Source: DASQYE01 sp036389315
GTDB lineage: Bacteria; Acidobacteriota; Blastocatellia; Pyrinomonadales; Pyrinomonadaceae
Assembly: GCA_036389315.1 (NCBI GenBank)
Contig: DASVQF010000037.1
Span: 1-64,000, forward strand
DNA: 64,000 nucleotides
Direction: 5' to 3'
This document shows positions 34,027-40,794 of the stretch, one piece after another. Below the pieces are notes generated by a model. The model did not search any database and was not told where the DNA came from. It worked only from the letters and a program-made list of their open reading frames with translations. Position 1 is the stretch's first letter, and each line of letters opens with the position of its first letter. Both the position numbers and the translations under genes were made by a program.

Positions 34027-34228
34027 CTTCTTCCTTCCCTACTGTTCGTATCGAGCAGAAAATCTTCTTCAATGAAATAACGGAAACATTGCTTGGCCCA
34101 TGACCGCTGATTTTACTTTGCTATTGACGAGAAATCCAAAGAGGGGCGAAAGAGTCTAGTGAACGGAGGCAAGCCGTGAGCTACATTCTTTCGCCCCTCC
34201 GGGGCTTGTGCTGCAATGATGCGAAGAG

Positions 34229-34894
34229 TTAAGGGCTTGCCCCATCTGCTCGGAGCAGCTCGATCACCTCCGTATTGCCCGTCTCAAGGGCCATCGTGAG
34301 CGGGGTCTGCCCGTCGTCCATCTTTGCATTCGGGTCTGCGCCGTGCGCGAGCAGCAGGCGCACCATCTCCGCCTGGGCGTTGTGCGCGGCCTGGTGAAGG
34401 GGCGTCACGCCCGATTGTTGCCTGGCGTTCGGGTCTGCGCCGTGTGAGAGGAGGACTTCGGCTATGAGGGTCTGACGGCGCGAGACGGCCGAGTGAAGCG
34501 GCGTGACGCGCTGCGTATTCCTGGAAGCGGCGTTCGGGTCGGCCCCGCTCTCTACCAGCAGGCGCGCGACCGACGGGTGACAGAAGAAGGCTGCCAGCCC
34601 GAGCGGCGTAAAGCCGTCGTCGGCATAGGCGTTCACCAGCTCCGGCCTCTCCTTCAACAGCTCCCTGACGCGTGCCTCGCGCCCCACGGCCGAGGCTTCA
34701 AAAATATCGAGCGTCGCGCCTCTCTCCATCAGCGTCTCGGCAATCTCTTTGCGTCCGTAATAGGTCGCCAGCAGGACGGCAGAGACGCCCTGCTCATTCC
34801 TTGAACTGGCCAGCGCCGGGTCTCTGTCAAGCATCTCATGAACCCTTGCGACATCGCCCGTCCTGATCGCTTCAATAATTCCTTCCGCGCTCAT
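34229..34894 (-). CDS. Ankyrin-repeat protein
   Basis: A 221-residue protein made almost wholly of about six ankyrin repeats (for example GFTPLGLAAFFCHPSVARLL, GVTPLHQAAHNAQAEMVRLL and DGQTPLTMALETGNTEVIEL), with the typical LLxxGADPNA turns. There is no signal peptide or catalytic domain, so it is probably a cytoplasmic protein-binding scaffold. It follows a long GC-rich hairpin at 34928-35025. Confidence 0.9.
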   Translation of the reverse strand: MSAEGIIEAIRTGDVARVHEMLDRDPALASSRNEQGVSAVLLATYYGRKEIAETLMERGATLDIFEASAVGREARVRELLKERPELVNAYADDGFTPLGLAAFFCHPSVARLLVESGADPNAASRNTQRVTPLHSAVSRRQTLIAEVLLSHGADPNARQQSGVTPLHQAAHNAQAEMVRLLLAHGADPNAKMDDGQTPLTMALETGNTEVIELLRADGASP

Positions 34895-34927
34895 CCATCG
34901 TCTCCTTATCCCTTTCGGAAGGCATGG

Positions 34928-35025
34928 TTCATGCGAGCAGCGGCGCGGCCCCTAGCCGGCGGTCGGGGGGCGGGGCGACTAGGCGCGCCCGCTGGCTGCT
35001 GAAGCCGCGCCGCTGCTCGCATGAA
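34928..35025. repeat. Long GC-rich inverted repeat
   Basis: Positions 34928-34948 and 35005-35025 are exactly complementary over 21 bases. The 56-base interior can fold further (AGCCGGCGG against CCGCTGGCT with one mismatch) and has a G-run near 34974. It lies between two minus-strand genes and has no U-tract. It looks like a REP/BIME-type element or a strong terminator. Confidence 0.65.
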
Positions 35026-35090
35026 TACGTTTGCCGCCTTGAGCCTCGACAAAGAGGCTCTAAACCTTTCACGGACATGAGGGGCCGGCC

Positions 35091-35579
35091 TCAGCCGTTG
35101 ACCTGACGGCTCAGCTCTGTGAAAGCCGTGCTCCAAGCCTCGTCGAACCACTGCCGCGCCTGCTCCCACTCTGAAGTGCTCCGCCAACCGGAATGGATCA
35201 AGTACACGTCAGTCCACACTTCAGCGCCCTCGCCTCCGGGGATGAAGAATACTACGACGTGAGTGAGCGGGTCGGCCGTGTTCATGAACTGCTCGAACTG
35301 CCTGGGCCCACGCCATTCAAAAGAGAGAAAGCGCCCCTCTTCAAGCGCCGTGATGCGGCAGCCAAGAGTGCTGTTGTGCTGCCTCTCGCCCGGCTCCCAG
35401 AACAGTTCGTACTTTCCTCCCACAGTGGGCGAGACCTCCGCCAGAGGCGCGAGCCAGGATTGCAAAGCGGCGCTCTGCGTAAACATCTCGAATGCTTTGC
35501 GGGCGCTTGAGTTCAGGCGAGCATGAATGTGGATGATTCTATCCATGCTGCGCCCCTCGGCCACGTCTGCCATCCTCAT
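35091..35579 (-). CDS. SRPBCC/AHSA1-type protein
   Basis: A 162-residue protein of the Bet v1-like helix-grip fold (Aha1-C-like): HIHARLNSSARKAFEMFT, EVSPTVGGKYELFWEPGE, FLSFEWRG and THVVVFFIP. Such proteins bind small hydrophobic ligands and are often stress-linked. Its ATG overlaps the stop of the upstream VOC gene in an ATGA junction, so the two are coupled. Two further in-frame ATGs (35573 and 35546) are possible starts. Confidence 0.85.
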   Translation of the reverse strand: MRMADVAEGRSMDRIIHIHARLNSSARKAFEMFTQSAALQSWLAPLAEVSPTVGGKYELFWEPGERQHNSTLGCRITALEEGRFLSFEWRGPRQFEQFMNTADPLTHVVVFFIPGGEGAEVWTDVYLIHSGWRSTSEWEQARQWFDEAWSTAFTELSRQVNG

Positions 35580-35941
35580 CGCCCCTCCCCTTCCGGCTCA
35601 AGGATGCCGAAGACATTGCCTTCCGTGTCCTGGCAGTAGACCAGATCGCCGACGCCCGGAATCTTCATCCTGGGCACGACTTCCTGTCCTCCCTGCTCGG
35701 TAATCTTTTTGACGAACTCGTCGACGGAAGGCACGTCAATCGTGTTGACGTAGTTGACCGGCCCGTCGCGTTTGAAGATCCCGCCGTTGATGCCCGGCTG
35801 CTCGTCGCCGCCCGTCGAGACGAGCCGGTAATCCCTGGGCCCATCCCATTTCTCTATGTGCCAGCCGAAGACGCTCTGGTAGAAACGGCTGGCGCGCTCA
35901 GTGTCTTCCGCGCTCACTTCAAAATGAATCACTCTCGGCAT
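35576..35941 (-). CDS. VOC-family (glyoxalase-like) protein
   Basis: A 121-residue protein of the vicinal-oxygen-chelate fold. IHFEVSAEDTERASRFYQSVFGW opens the first beta-alpha unit (shortened motif SRFYQSVFGW), and GDLVYCQDTEGNVFGILEPE closes the second. The metal ligands His4-like and Glu near the end are plausible. It could be a glyoxalase or a resistance or dioxygenase relative; the substrate is unknown. It overlaps the SRPBCC gene downstream by four bases. Confidence 0.87.
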   Translation of the reverse strand: MPRVIHFEVSAEDTERASRFYQSVFGWHIEKWDGPRDYRLVSTGGDEQPGINGGIFKRDGPVNYVNTIDVPSVDEFVKKITEQGGQEVVPRMKIPGVGDLVYCQDTEGNVFGILEPEGEGR

Positions 35942-35978
35942 GTCCTTTCTCTCCTTTTGCTGCCTGACTCCATACGGC

Positions 35979-36473
35979 TTATCTGGCCGCCGGGTTCATG
36001 GATTCATGGGCGTGAACGACGCGCCAGGTGTTGCCCTGCTTGACGTAGACGACCGTCGCCTTGGCCGTGTAGTTAATGGGCTGGCCCGCGAAGGTGGCCG
36101 ACACGGAGCTGTTGTAGGTCAACACGGCCGTATCGCCGTAGACCTGCACGCGCGGGTTGTACATCTGAAAATCGTTGTACTTGAACATCTCTGCGTACTG
36201 CTCGAACTTGGGCAGGAAGTTTGCCTTGGGGTCTGTGTCCAGGTAAGGGCTGTGCGGGTTGAAGTAGGTCGTATCGTCCGTGAACAGATCGGCGAAGAAA
36301 GCCTTGTCCTTACGCTGCCAGGCTTCTACGGAAGCTTTCTCGCGGGCAATGATCTGAGCGGCGATTGTCTGTTGCTCGGTCGGCCCGGCGAAACTCTTTG
36401 TCGCGGCAAACAGAGCAAGACCTACGCCCAACACGGCCAGCAGAAGAAGAGTCAAAGAGAACTGCTTTTTCAT
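35979..36473 (-). CDS. Secreted SnoaL/DUF4440-like (NTF2 fold) protein
   Basis: A 164-residue protein with an N-terminal signal (FSLTLLLLAVLGVGLALFA). The mature part matches the DUF4440/SnoaL-like cone fold: IIAREKASVEAWQRKD, FFADLFTDDTTYFNP and the closing strand NTWRVVHAHES. Members bind or isomerise small molecules; most secreted ones are uncharacterised. It lies in a minus-strand series of small proteins, separated from the VOC gene by 37 bases. Confidence 0.85.
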   Translation of the reverse strand: MKKQFSLTLLLLAVLGVGLALFAATKSFAGPTEQQTIAAQIIAREKASVEAWQRKDKAFFADLFTDDTTYFNPHSPYLDTDPKANFLPKFEQYAEMFKYNDFQMYNPRVQVYGDTAVLTYNSSVSATFAGQPINYTAKATVVYVKQGNTWRVVHAHESMNPAAR

Positions 36474-36575
36474 GATTTTGCTCCTTTCAATTGATCGGAT
36501 GCCTCACAGGCTTGAGTGCGCGCTCGAAAAGAGAGAGAGAAGCGCGCACTCCCCCATATAGAAGGCCCGAAACCT

Positions 36576-36983
36576 TTAGGCGCGGCCGCCCAGTGTAATC
36601 AACGCGAGAGTCGCGCCCGTCGGGTCGTTGATGACGCAGAAGCGCCCGACATTTGGAATATCGGTCGGCGGCACTTTGACCTTTCCGCCAAGCTCTTCGA
36701 CCTGCTTAGCCTTCGCGTCCACGTCGTCCACGGCGACATACGCCATCCAGTGCGAAGGGCCTCCACCGCTCTCCGGGCCCACCTGGTACATGCCGCCCTG
36801 CTCTCTGCCTCCGGCGACAATCTCGTTGTAGATCATGCCGCCGGCATCGCCCTGTTTGAGCGTCCAGCCGAGAAGCTCCGTGTAGAATTTCTTGGCCGCT
36901 TCGAGATCGGTCGTCGCAAGCTCCGTCCAGCAGAAAGTGCCGTTGGCGGGCATTTCAAGTGCGTGCGCTGTTTGCTCAGCCAT
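36576..36983 (-). CDS. VOC-family protein, second copy
   Basis: A 135-residue protein from ATG 36983, which has GAGGAG upstream; the longer frame to 37145 has no such site. Glyoxalase/bleomycin-resistance-like fold with FCWTELATTDLEAAKKFYTE, SHWMAYVAVDDVDA and RFCVINDPTGATLALI. It resembles CFP-30B-type VOC proteins with two tandem half-domains. The substrate is unknown. It is only distantly similar to the VOC gene at 35576. Confidence 0.88.
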   Translation of the reverse strand: MAEQTAHALEMPANGTFCWTELATTDLEAAKKFYTELLGWTLKQGDAGGMIYNEIVAGGREQGGMYQVGPESGGGPSHWMAYVAVDDVDAKAKQVEELGGKVKVPPTDIPNVGRFCVINDPTGATLALITLGGRA

Positions 36984-37087
36984 AAAAGTTTTTCTCCTCA
37001 CGTAAATAGAATTCTGGTTAGCCGGGTCTCTTCCCGAAGAGACCCGTTTCATGCGAGGTGTGCGTGCTCTTTGCAAAGGCGAGGGAC

Positions 37088-37137
37088 AAAAAAGAAAGGT
37101 GAGACGAACAGTTGCGGAAACTGCGCGCTCACCTTTC
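37088..37137 (-). terminator. Intrinsic terminator of the HTH-Rad52 operon
   Basis: GAAAGGTGAG (37094-37103) pairs with CTCACCTTTC (37128-37137), and six A residues precede it on the plus strand, giving a T-run on the minus strand. It lies about 80 bases past the stop at 37219. Confidence 0.8.
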
Positions 37138-37218
37138 AAAGACAAACCTGCTTGGTCTTTCCTTGCGAGGGAAACTCTTGAAACTCTTTATGCGTTCACT
37201 TCGATAATTGTTCGGCTC

Positions 37219-37746
37219 TTAATGCGCGGCGAGCCATTCACTGAAAATCTCCGACTCTTCCTGTTTGCCAGACCAGCGCGCGCGGTTCTTGCCCGTCAGG
37301 GCCAAGACCATCGCCTGGTGCTGCCCGGCGCGGTCGCCGAGTCGCTCAAAATAGTTGTAGAGACGATCTATCTTCTGCACGGACTCGCGCGCCGACTCGA
37401 CCGTCTTGAACGAGAGCACGTTGCGAAAGAAGCGCGAGTAGACGTTCTGCTCGCGGGCCGTCGTCGTATAAAGATCGAAGTAGCCCGTGATTAGTCCCGC
37501 GCCCTGCAAGACCTGCGCGACATAGGAGGGACGCGCGGCCACACGGCGCACGATCTGTGCGATGTCTGTCACACCAGATTCGTAAAGCTCTATGATCTGT
37601 TCCTTCTTGGAGCGCGGCTCTTCGGACGCAGGAGTCTCGTCCGTCCGCTCGGGCGCAATCGGCCTGGCGGCCGTCGCAGCCTCCTCGGCATACTCAAGCT
37701 CCAAAGTCAGGGGCTTCATCTCCTTGATTATTTCTTCCGTCATCAT
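37219..37746 (-). CDS. Hypothetical protein with helix-turn-helix-like segment
   Basis: A 175-residue protein. The start at ATG 37746 (MMTEEIIKEM) follows GGGAGG. Residues of about 55-92 (KKEQIIELYESGVTDIAQIV, then RPSYVAQVLQGAGL) look like a resolvase-type helix-turn-helix. The rest is helical, with FRNVLSFKTVESARES. I do not recognise the family. As the third gene of the operon with the coiled-coil peptide and Rad52-type protein, it may bind DNA in the same replication or recombination module. Confidence 0.72.
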   Translation of the reverse strand: MMTEEIIKEMKPLTLELEYAEEAATAARPIAPERTDETPASEEPRSKKEQIIELYESGVTDIAQIVRRVAARPSYVAQVLQGAGLITGYFDLYTTTAREQNVYSRFFRNVLSFKTVESARESVQKIDRLYNYFERLGDRAGQHQAMVLALTGKNRARWSGKQEESEIFSEWLAAH

Positions 37747-37848
37747 TTCCTTGTACCTCCCCTCCATTGACCCGGTTGAGCCGCCGAGCGATAAGCAGGT
37801 TTTCCGTTTCGCTTACCGCTCGACCGCTCACTCAACCAAAGAGCGCGC

Positions 37849-39129
37849 TTAGCTTGCGCGGCGCATCTGCCCGGCTTCCGCGCCGAGACCTTTCAGATGG
37901 TCTATGAAGCTGGAGGCGGCGCGCTTTGACAGCTCGTCCGTCTTGCAGCGCAGGACGGTCTGGCACTCTTCCTCTACGTCCACGTGAGCCTCGCGCGCCA
38001 GCGCCCGAATCATGCCGAGCTGCTTCGGCGTCACGAGATCGGCCATAGACTTGGCCAGGGGGTCGCGCGGGAACTGAGCCTGCGGAGCAGCGCCCTCTTT
38101 CTCGATCACCTCGGTCTCGCGCTGGTAAAGCTCGCGAGCGATGCCGAATTTCACGGCTGCCCGCTTCAAGGCGTCGTGCTCAGCCTTCTTGATACCCATC
38201 TCGCTTTCGGCCGTGCCAGTGCCGACGCCCTCTCGCGTCACACCGTCAATCGTGATGGCGGCCGTGACGGCCACCATGTCGCCGATCTGCGTCACGTTGC
38301 GAACCGAATGCGACCAGGTCGGCGTCACGCGATCAAGAATGTCTGCGACCGCGTGCCACTCTACGTACTCGACCATGTGCGTGTTGCCGTTGCGGTCAGT
38401 CCAGCCCTCACGCGTCTTGACGACCGCGGGGTCAACTTGCTGGCGCAGGGCACGCAAGGTGTTTGTGAATGCGAGTGGAACTACGGGCGCGACCACGTCG
38501 GCAACCGCCGTCTTCTGCTCAATCGTTTCGTCCTCCGGCCTCTCTGCGATGGCCGTTCTTTCTTTCTGCCTGTTCATTTCTTGCTCCTCAATGTATGTGT
38601 GTTTCGCGAGCGCTCTGAGATGGGAAGGCTCGTCCGCGCTGTTAGTCGCGGGCTCCTCTTCCGCTGCCTCTTCGCGCTCCCGTTCGGAGCGTACGAGCCG
38701 CTCGGCTACGTTGATAGCCTTTCTGCTCGCACGCTTCTCGGATGCGTTTGCGTTAGTGTTGGGCTGTTGGGTCGAAACGGCCGCCGCCACCTCAGTCGAG
38801 GCCGTGGCCTTCTCTGCGGGCTGCTGCTTGGTGACCGCTTCGCTGTTCTTAGCCAGAAGCGAATGCTTGACGGCTAGGATGTGCTCGCAGCGAAAGGAGG
38901 CGTCCTCCTGCGCCTGCTCCTCATATTCGAGGCAGGAGCAGCGAACCTTACCCGCATCGTCACGCCAGACCTCGTAGCTGGACTTGCGCCCGCGCAGGGT
39001 CGGCGTCGCCACGCGAAAGCGGTCGCCCTCGCGCGTCACCAGTCCCATAGCGGCGATGCCTTGCGCGCGCTTGTCACGCAGGATCGCTTTCTTGTCTGTG
39101 GTGTTGGCTGCTGCTACGTTCGCTGACAT
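37849..39129 (-). CDS. SWIM zinc-finger / Rad52-type single-strand annealing protein
   Basis: A 426-residue protein with three parts. Residues of about 50-90 contain a SWIM-type zinc motif (Cys64, Cys66, Cys81, His83 in CSC...CEH). A Glu/Ala/Thr-rich linker runs to about 215. Residues of about 222-335 match the Rad52/Rad22-like annealing fold (LRALRQQVDPAVV, YVEWHAVADILDRVTPTWSH, AVTAAITIDGV, GTGTAESEMGIKKAEHDALK, AAVKFGIARELY). A C-terminal helical domain (about 364-412: VTPKQLGMIRALAREA) follows. Rad52-type proteins anneal complementary ssDNA in phage and element recombination. SWIM domains bind DNA or protein, so fusion may target the annealase. AGGAGG precedes the ATG. Confidence 0.88.
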   Translation of the reverse strand: MSANVAAANTTDKKAILRDKRAQGIAAMGLVTREGDRFRVATPTLRGRKSSYEVWRDDAGKVRCSCLEYEEQAQEDASFRCEHILAVKHSLLAKNSEAVTKQQPAEKATASTEVAAAVSTQQPNTNANASEKRASRKAINVAERLVRSEREREEAAEEEPATNSADEPSHLRALAKHTYIEEQEMNRQKERTAIAERPEDETIEQKTAVADVVAPVVPLAFTNTLRALRQQVDPAVVKTREGWTDRNGNTHMVEYVEWHAVADILDRVTPTWSHSVRNVTQIGDMVAVTAAITIDGVTREGVGTGTAESEMGIKKAEHDALKRAAVKFGIARELYQRETEVIEKEGAAPQAQFPRDPLAKSMADLVTPKQLGMIRALAREAHVDVEEECQTVLRCKTDELSKRAASSFIDHLKGLGAEAGQMRRAS

Positions 39130-39153
39130 GATTCTCCTCCTACAAAACCTTTC

Positions 39154-39351
39154 TTAGGCCGCGCGCTCGGCGGGCATCTCGCCAATGGCCGCTATGGCCT
39201 GCTGCGATTGCGGCTTCTGCTGTTGTGTGACCCGCTCGTTCAGGCGCTCTTCCAGGTCTGCTATGCGTGCCTCTAACTCCTCGACGCGGCGGCCCTGGCG
39301 GTGCACTGTCTTGAACAAGCTGTCGAATGTCTCCCAGATAAAGTCGCTCAC
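39154..39351 (-). CDS. Small coiled-coil peptide heading the Rad52 operon
   Basis: A 65-residue peptide that starts at GTG. Its middle is a short coiled coil (VEELEARIADLEERLNERV) with a Gln-rich tail. The start (SDFIWETFDSLFKTVHRQ) is amphipathic. It is the first gene after the repressed promoter at 39412-39440 and lies 24 bases before the Rad52-type gene. No family recognised; it may be a small partner of the annealase. Confidence 0.65.
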   Translation of the reverse strand: MSDFIWETFDSLFKTVHRQGRRVEELEARIADLEERLNERVTQQQKPQSQQAIAAIGEMPAERAA

Positions 39352-39393
39352 TGCTTTTCAGTTCCTTTGCTTGCTACAGGTCGTCTCACCCGC

Positions 39394-39413
39394 CTGTTTC
39401 ATACGTGAAACAG
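39394..39413. promoter_or_regulatory. Operator-like palindrome for the XRE regulator
   Basis: CTGTTTCATACGTGAAACAG has perfect 8-base arms around TACG. It overlaps the last two bases of the minus-strand -10 box at 39412-39417, so a bound regulator would block transcription of the Rad52 operon. Confidence 0.7.
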
Positions 39414-39440
39414 TGTACCATTGTTCCCGTCTTGTTGCAA
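39412..39440 (-). promoter_or_regulatory. Promoter of the Rad52 operon
   Basis: On the minus strand, TTGCAA (39435-39440) and TACACT (complement of 39412-39417) are separated by 17 bases. The leader to the GTG at 39351 would be about 54 bases. Confidence 0.55.
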
Positions 39441-39455
39441 GTATAAAACAAAGTC

Positions 39456-39484
39456 TTGCATCTAAAATTTGGCTGTGATATGTT
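39456..39484 (+). promoter_or_regulatory. Promoter of the XRE regulator gene
   Basis: TTGCAT (39456-39461) and TATGTT (39479-39484) are 17 bases apart, about 70 bases upstream of ATG 39553. It is divergent from and adjacent to the Rad52-operon promoter. Confidence 0.45.
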
Positions 39485-39552
39485 CAGGGTGTGAAGGAGG
39501 GCGGCCGAAGCCCCGCAGGGGCATATCTGGCCGTACCGAAAGGAGGCCGTAA

Positions 39553-39969
39553 ATGGCACAACAGAAGAGTTTAGTGAACACAGGCGAGCTTGGCCGGGCG
39601 ATCCAGCGCAAGCGGCAGGAGCAGGGCCTATCCCTGCGCGACGTGGCGGATGAAACGGGTGTTTCAGCCTCCACGCTCTCGCGCATAGAGAACGGCACGG
39701 GAAAGCCTGATGCGGACAACATCGCGCGTCTGACGGCTTGGCTCAACGTCCCGATGGAGCGCATCATGGGCGGTCGTCAGGCCGAGGGGGAAGCGGCGGC
39801 GGTCGTCTACTTCCCGCAGGAGTCCACGCCCGAGATCGTCGAAGCGCACCTGAGGGCCGACCGCAACCTAACGCCCGAGACGGCCAAGGCCCTTTCGGAG
39901 CTGTTCCGCGTCGCCTACCAGCAATTCAGCCATCCGGGCGAGGAGACGCGCGGCAAGCGCAGGCGCTAA
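39553..39969 (+). CDS. XRE-family helix-turn-helix transcriptional regulator
   Basis: A 138-residue protein. An N-terminal Cro/CI-type HTH (about 10-66: LGRAIQRKRQEQGLSLRDVA, then VSASTLSRIENGTGKPDADN) is followed by a helical C-terminal part (EIVEAHLRADRNLTPETAKA) that may dimerise. AGGAGG stands six bases before the ATG. The upstream region carries a perfect palindrome overlapping the promoter of the Rad52 operon. Together with the ImmA-type protease downstream it resembles the ImmR/ImmA switch of ICEBs1-like elements, where the protease destroys the repressor. Confidence 0.9.
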   Translation: MAQQKSLVNTGELGRAIQRKRQEQGLSLRDVADETGVSASTLSRIENGTGKPDADNIARLTAWLNVPMERIMGGRQAEGEAAAVVYFPQESTPEIVEAHLRADRNLTPETAKALSELFRVAYQQFSHPGEETRGKRRR

Positions 39970-40104
39970 ACGGGGGAGAGCAAGCGCCTCTGGCCGAACT
40001 CTAACGAATCTAGGTTTTCTCCAAAGGGAAGCGAATGGCCGCGTCTGTACAGTGCAGCGCGGCCATTTTGGCTTGTGACAGTGAAATCGTGAGGAAGGGC
40101 AGGG

Positions 40105-40110
40105 TATAAT
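40105..40110 (+). promoter_or_regulatory. Consensus -10 box immediately before the ImmA-type gene
   Basis: A perfect TATAAT ends eight bases before the GTG at 40118. Transcription would then start at or next to the start codon, giving a leaderless mRNA; no Shine-Dalgarno sequence is visible. The -35 region (TGAAAT at 40082-40087) is weak. Confidence 0.5.
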
Positions 40111-40117
40111 CAAGAGC

Positions 40118-40774
40118 GTGAGCGAACAGGTCTTGCCTCCGACACAAAAAGGAAGACATTACGAGCTGCGCGCCCTGGGCCTGCGCGAGTTCGCCGGCTT
40201 GCGCCGTGACGACGAGCCCTTAGACCCTTTCGAGCTGGCCGACTTTGCCAAGCTGATGGTCATAGACTTCGAGAAGATACAGGGGCTCTCGGCCGAAACG
40301 CGCGAGCATCTGCTGGGCACAGGCTCGGGCGCTTGGTCTGGGGGGACTTGCTCGCGCCCGCTGCCGAACGGCTGGCGGTTAGTGATCCTCAACCCGAAGC
40401 ATGGAGTGCAGCGCAACAACGCGACCTTGATGGAAGAGGTCTGTCATGTCTTTCTGGGCCACAGGGCCAATCGCCTGCACATCATCGCCGAGAACAAGGA
40501 GGGGAAGACCGTGTCGCGCGACTACAACGAGGAGGATGAAGAGGCTGCTTATGCCGTCGGCGCGGCGGCGCTTGTTCCTTACACGGCGCTGCGCCGCTTC
40601 GTCCTCAAGGGGAAGACCTCAAGGGAGATCGCGCAGCACTTCAACGTCAGCCGCGAGCTGGTCGAATATCGCATGAAGGTCTCGCGCCTCTGGGCGGAGT
40701 ACAAGGCGCGGCACGAGGAAGAGCTACGGCAACGCTATGAGCAGAACGGCTACGGGCGCGTCGCCCGCGCGTAA
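40118..40774 (+). CDS. ImmA/IrrE-family metallopeptidase-like protein
   Basis: A 218-residue protein. The IrrE/DUF955 core lies around residues 40-160, with VILNPKHGVQRNNATLMEE leading into the metal helix MEEVCHVFLGH (105-115). Here the first His of HExxH is Glu (EExxH), a variant I have seen in other members, so activity is uncertain. The C-terminal segment SREIAQHFNVSRELVEYRMK (about 165-190) is HTH-like. In ICEBs1 ImmA cleaves the ImmR repressor after DNA damage. The XRE gene upstream makes the same pairing likely. The probable GTG start overlaps the expected transcription start. Confidence 0.85.
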   Translation: MSEQVLPPTQKGRHYELRALGLREFAGLRRDDEPLDPFELADFAKLMVIDFEKIQGLSAETREHLLGTGSGAWSGGTCSRPLPNGWRLVILNPKHGVQRNNATLMEEVCHVFLGHRANRLHIIAENKEGKTVSRDYNEEDEEAAYAVGAAALVPYTALRRFVLKGKTSREIAQHFNVSRELVEYRMKVSRLWAEYKARHEEELRQRYEQNGYGRVARA

Positions 40775-40794
40775 GGCTTGCGCCTTAAACTTCT

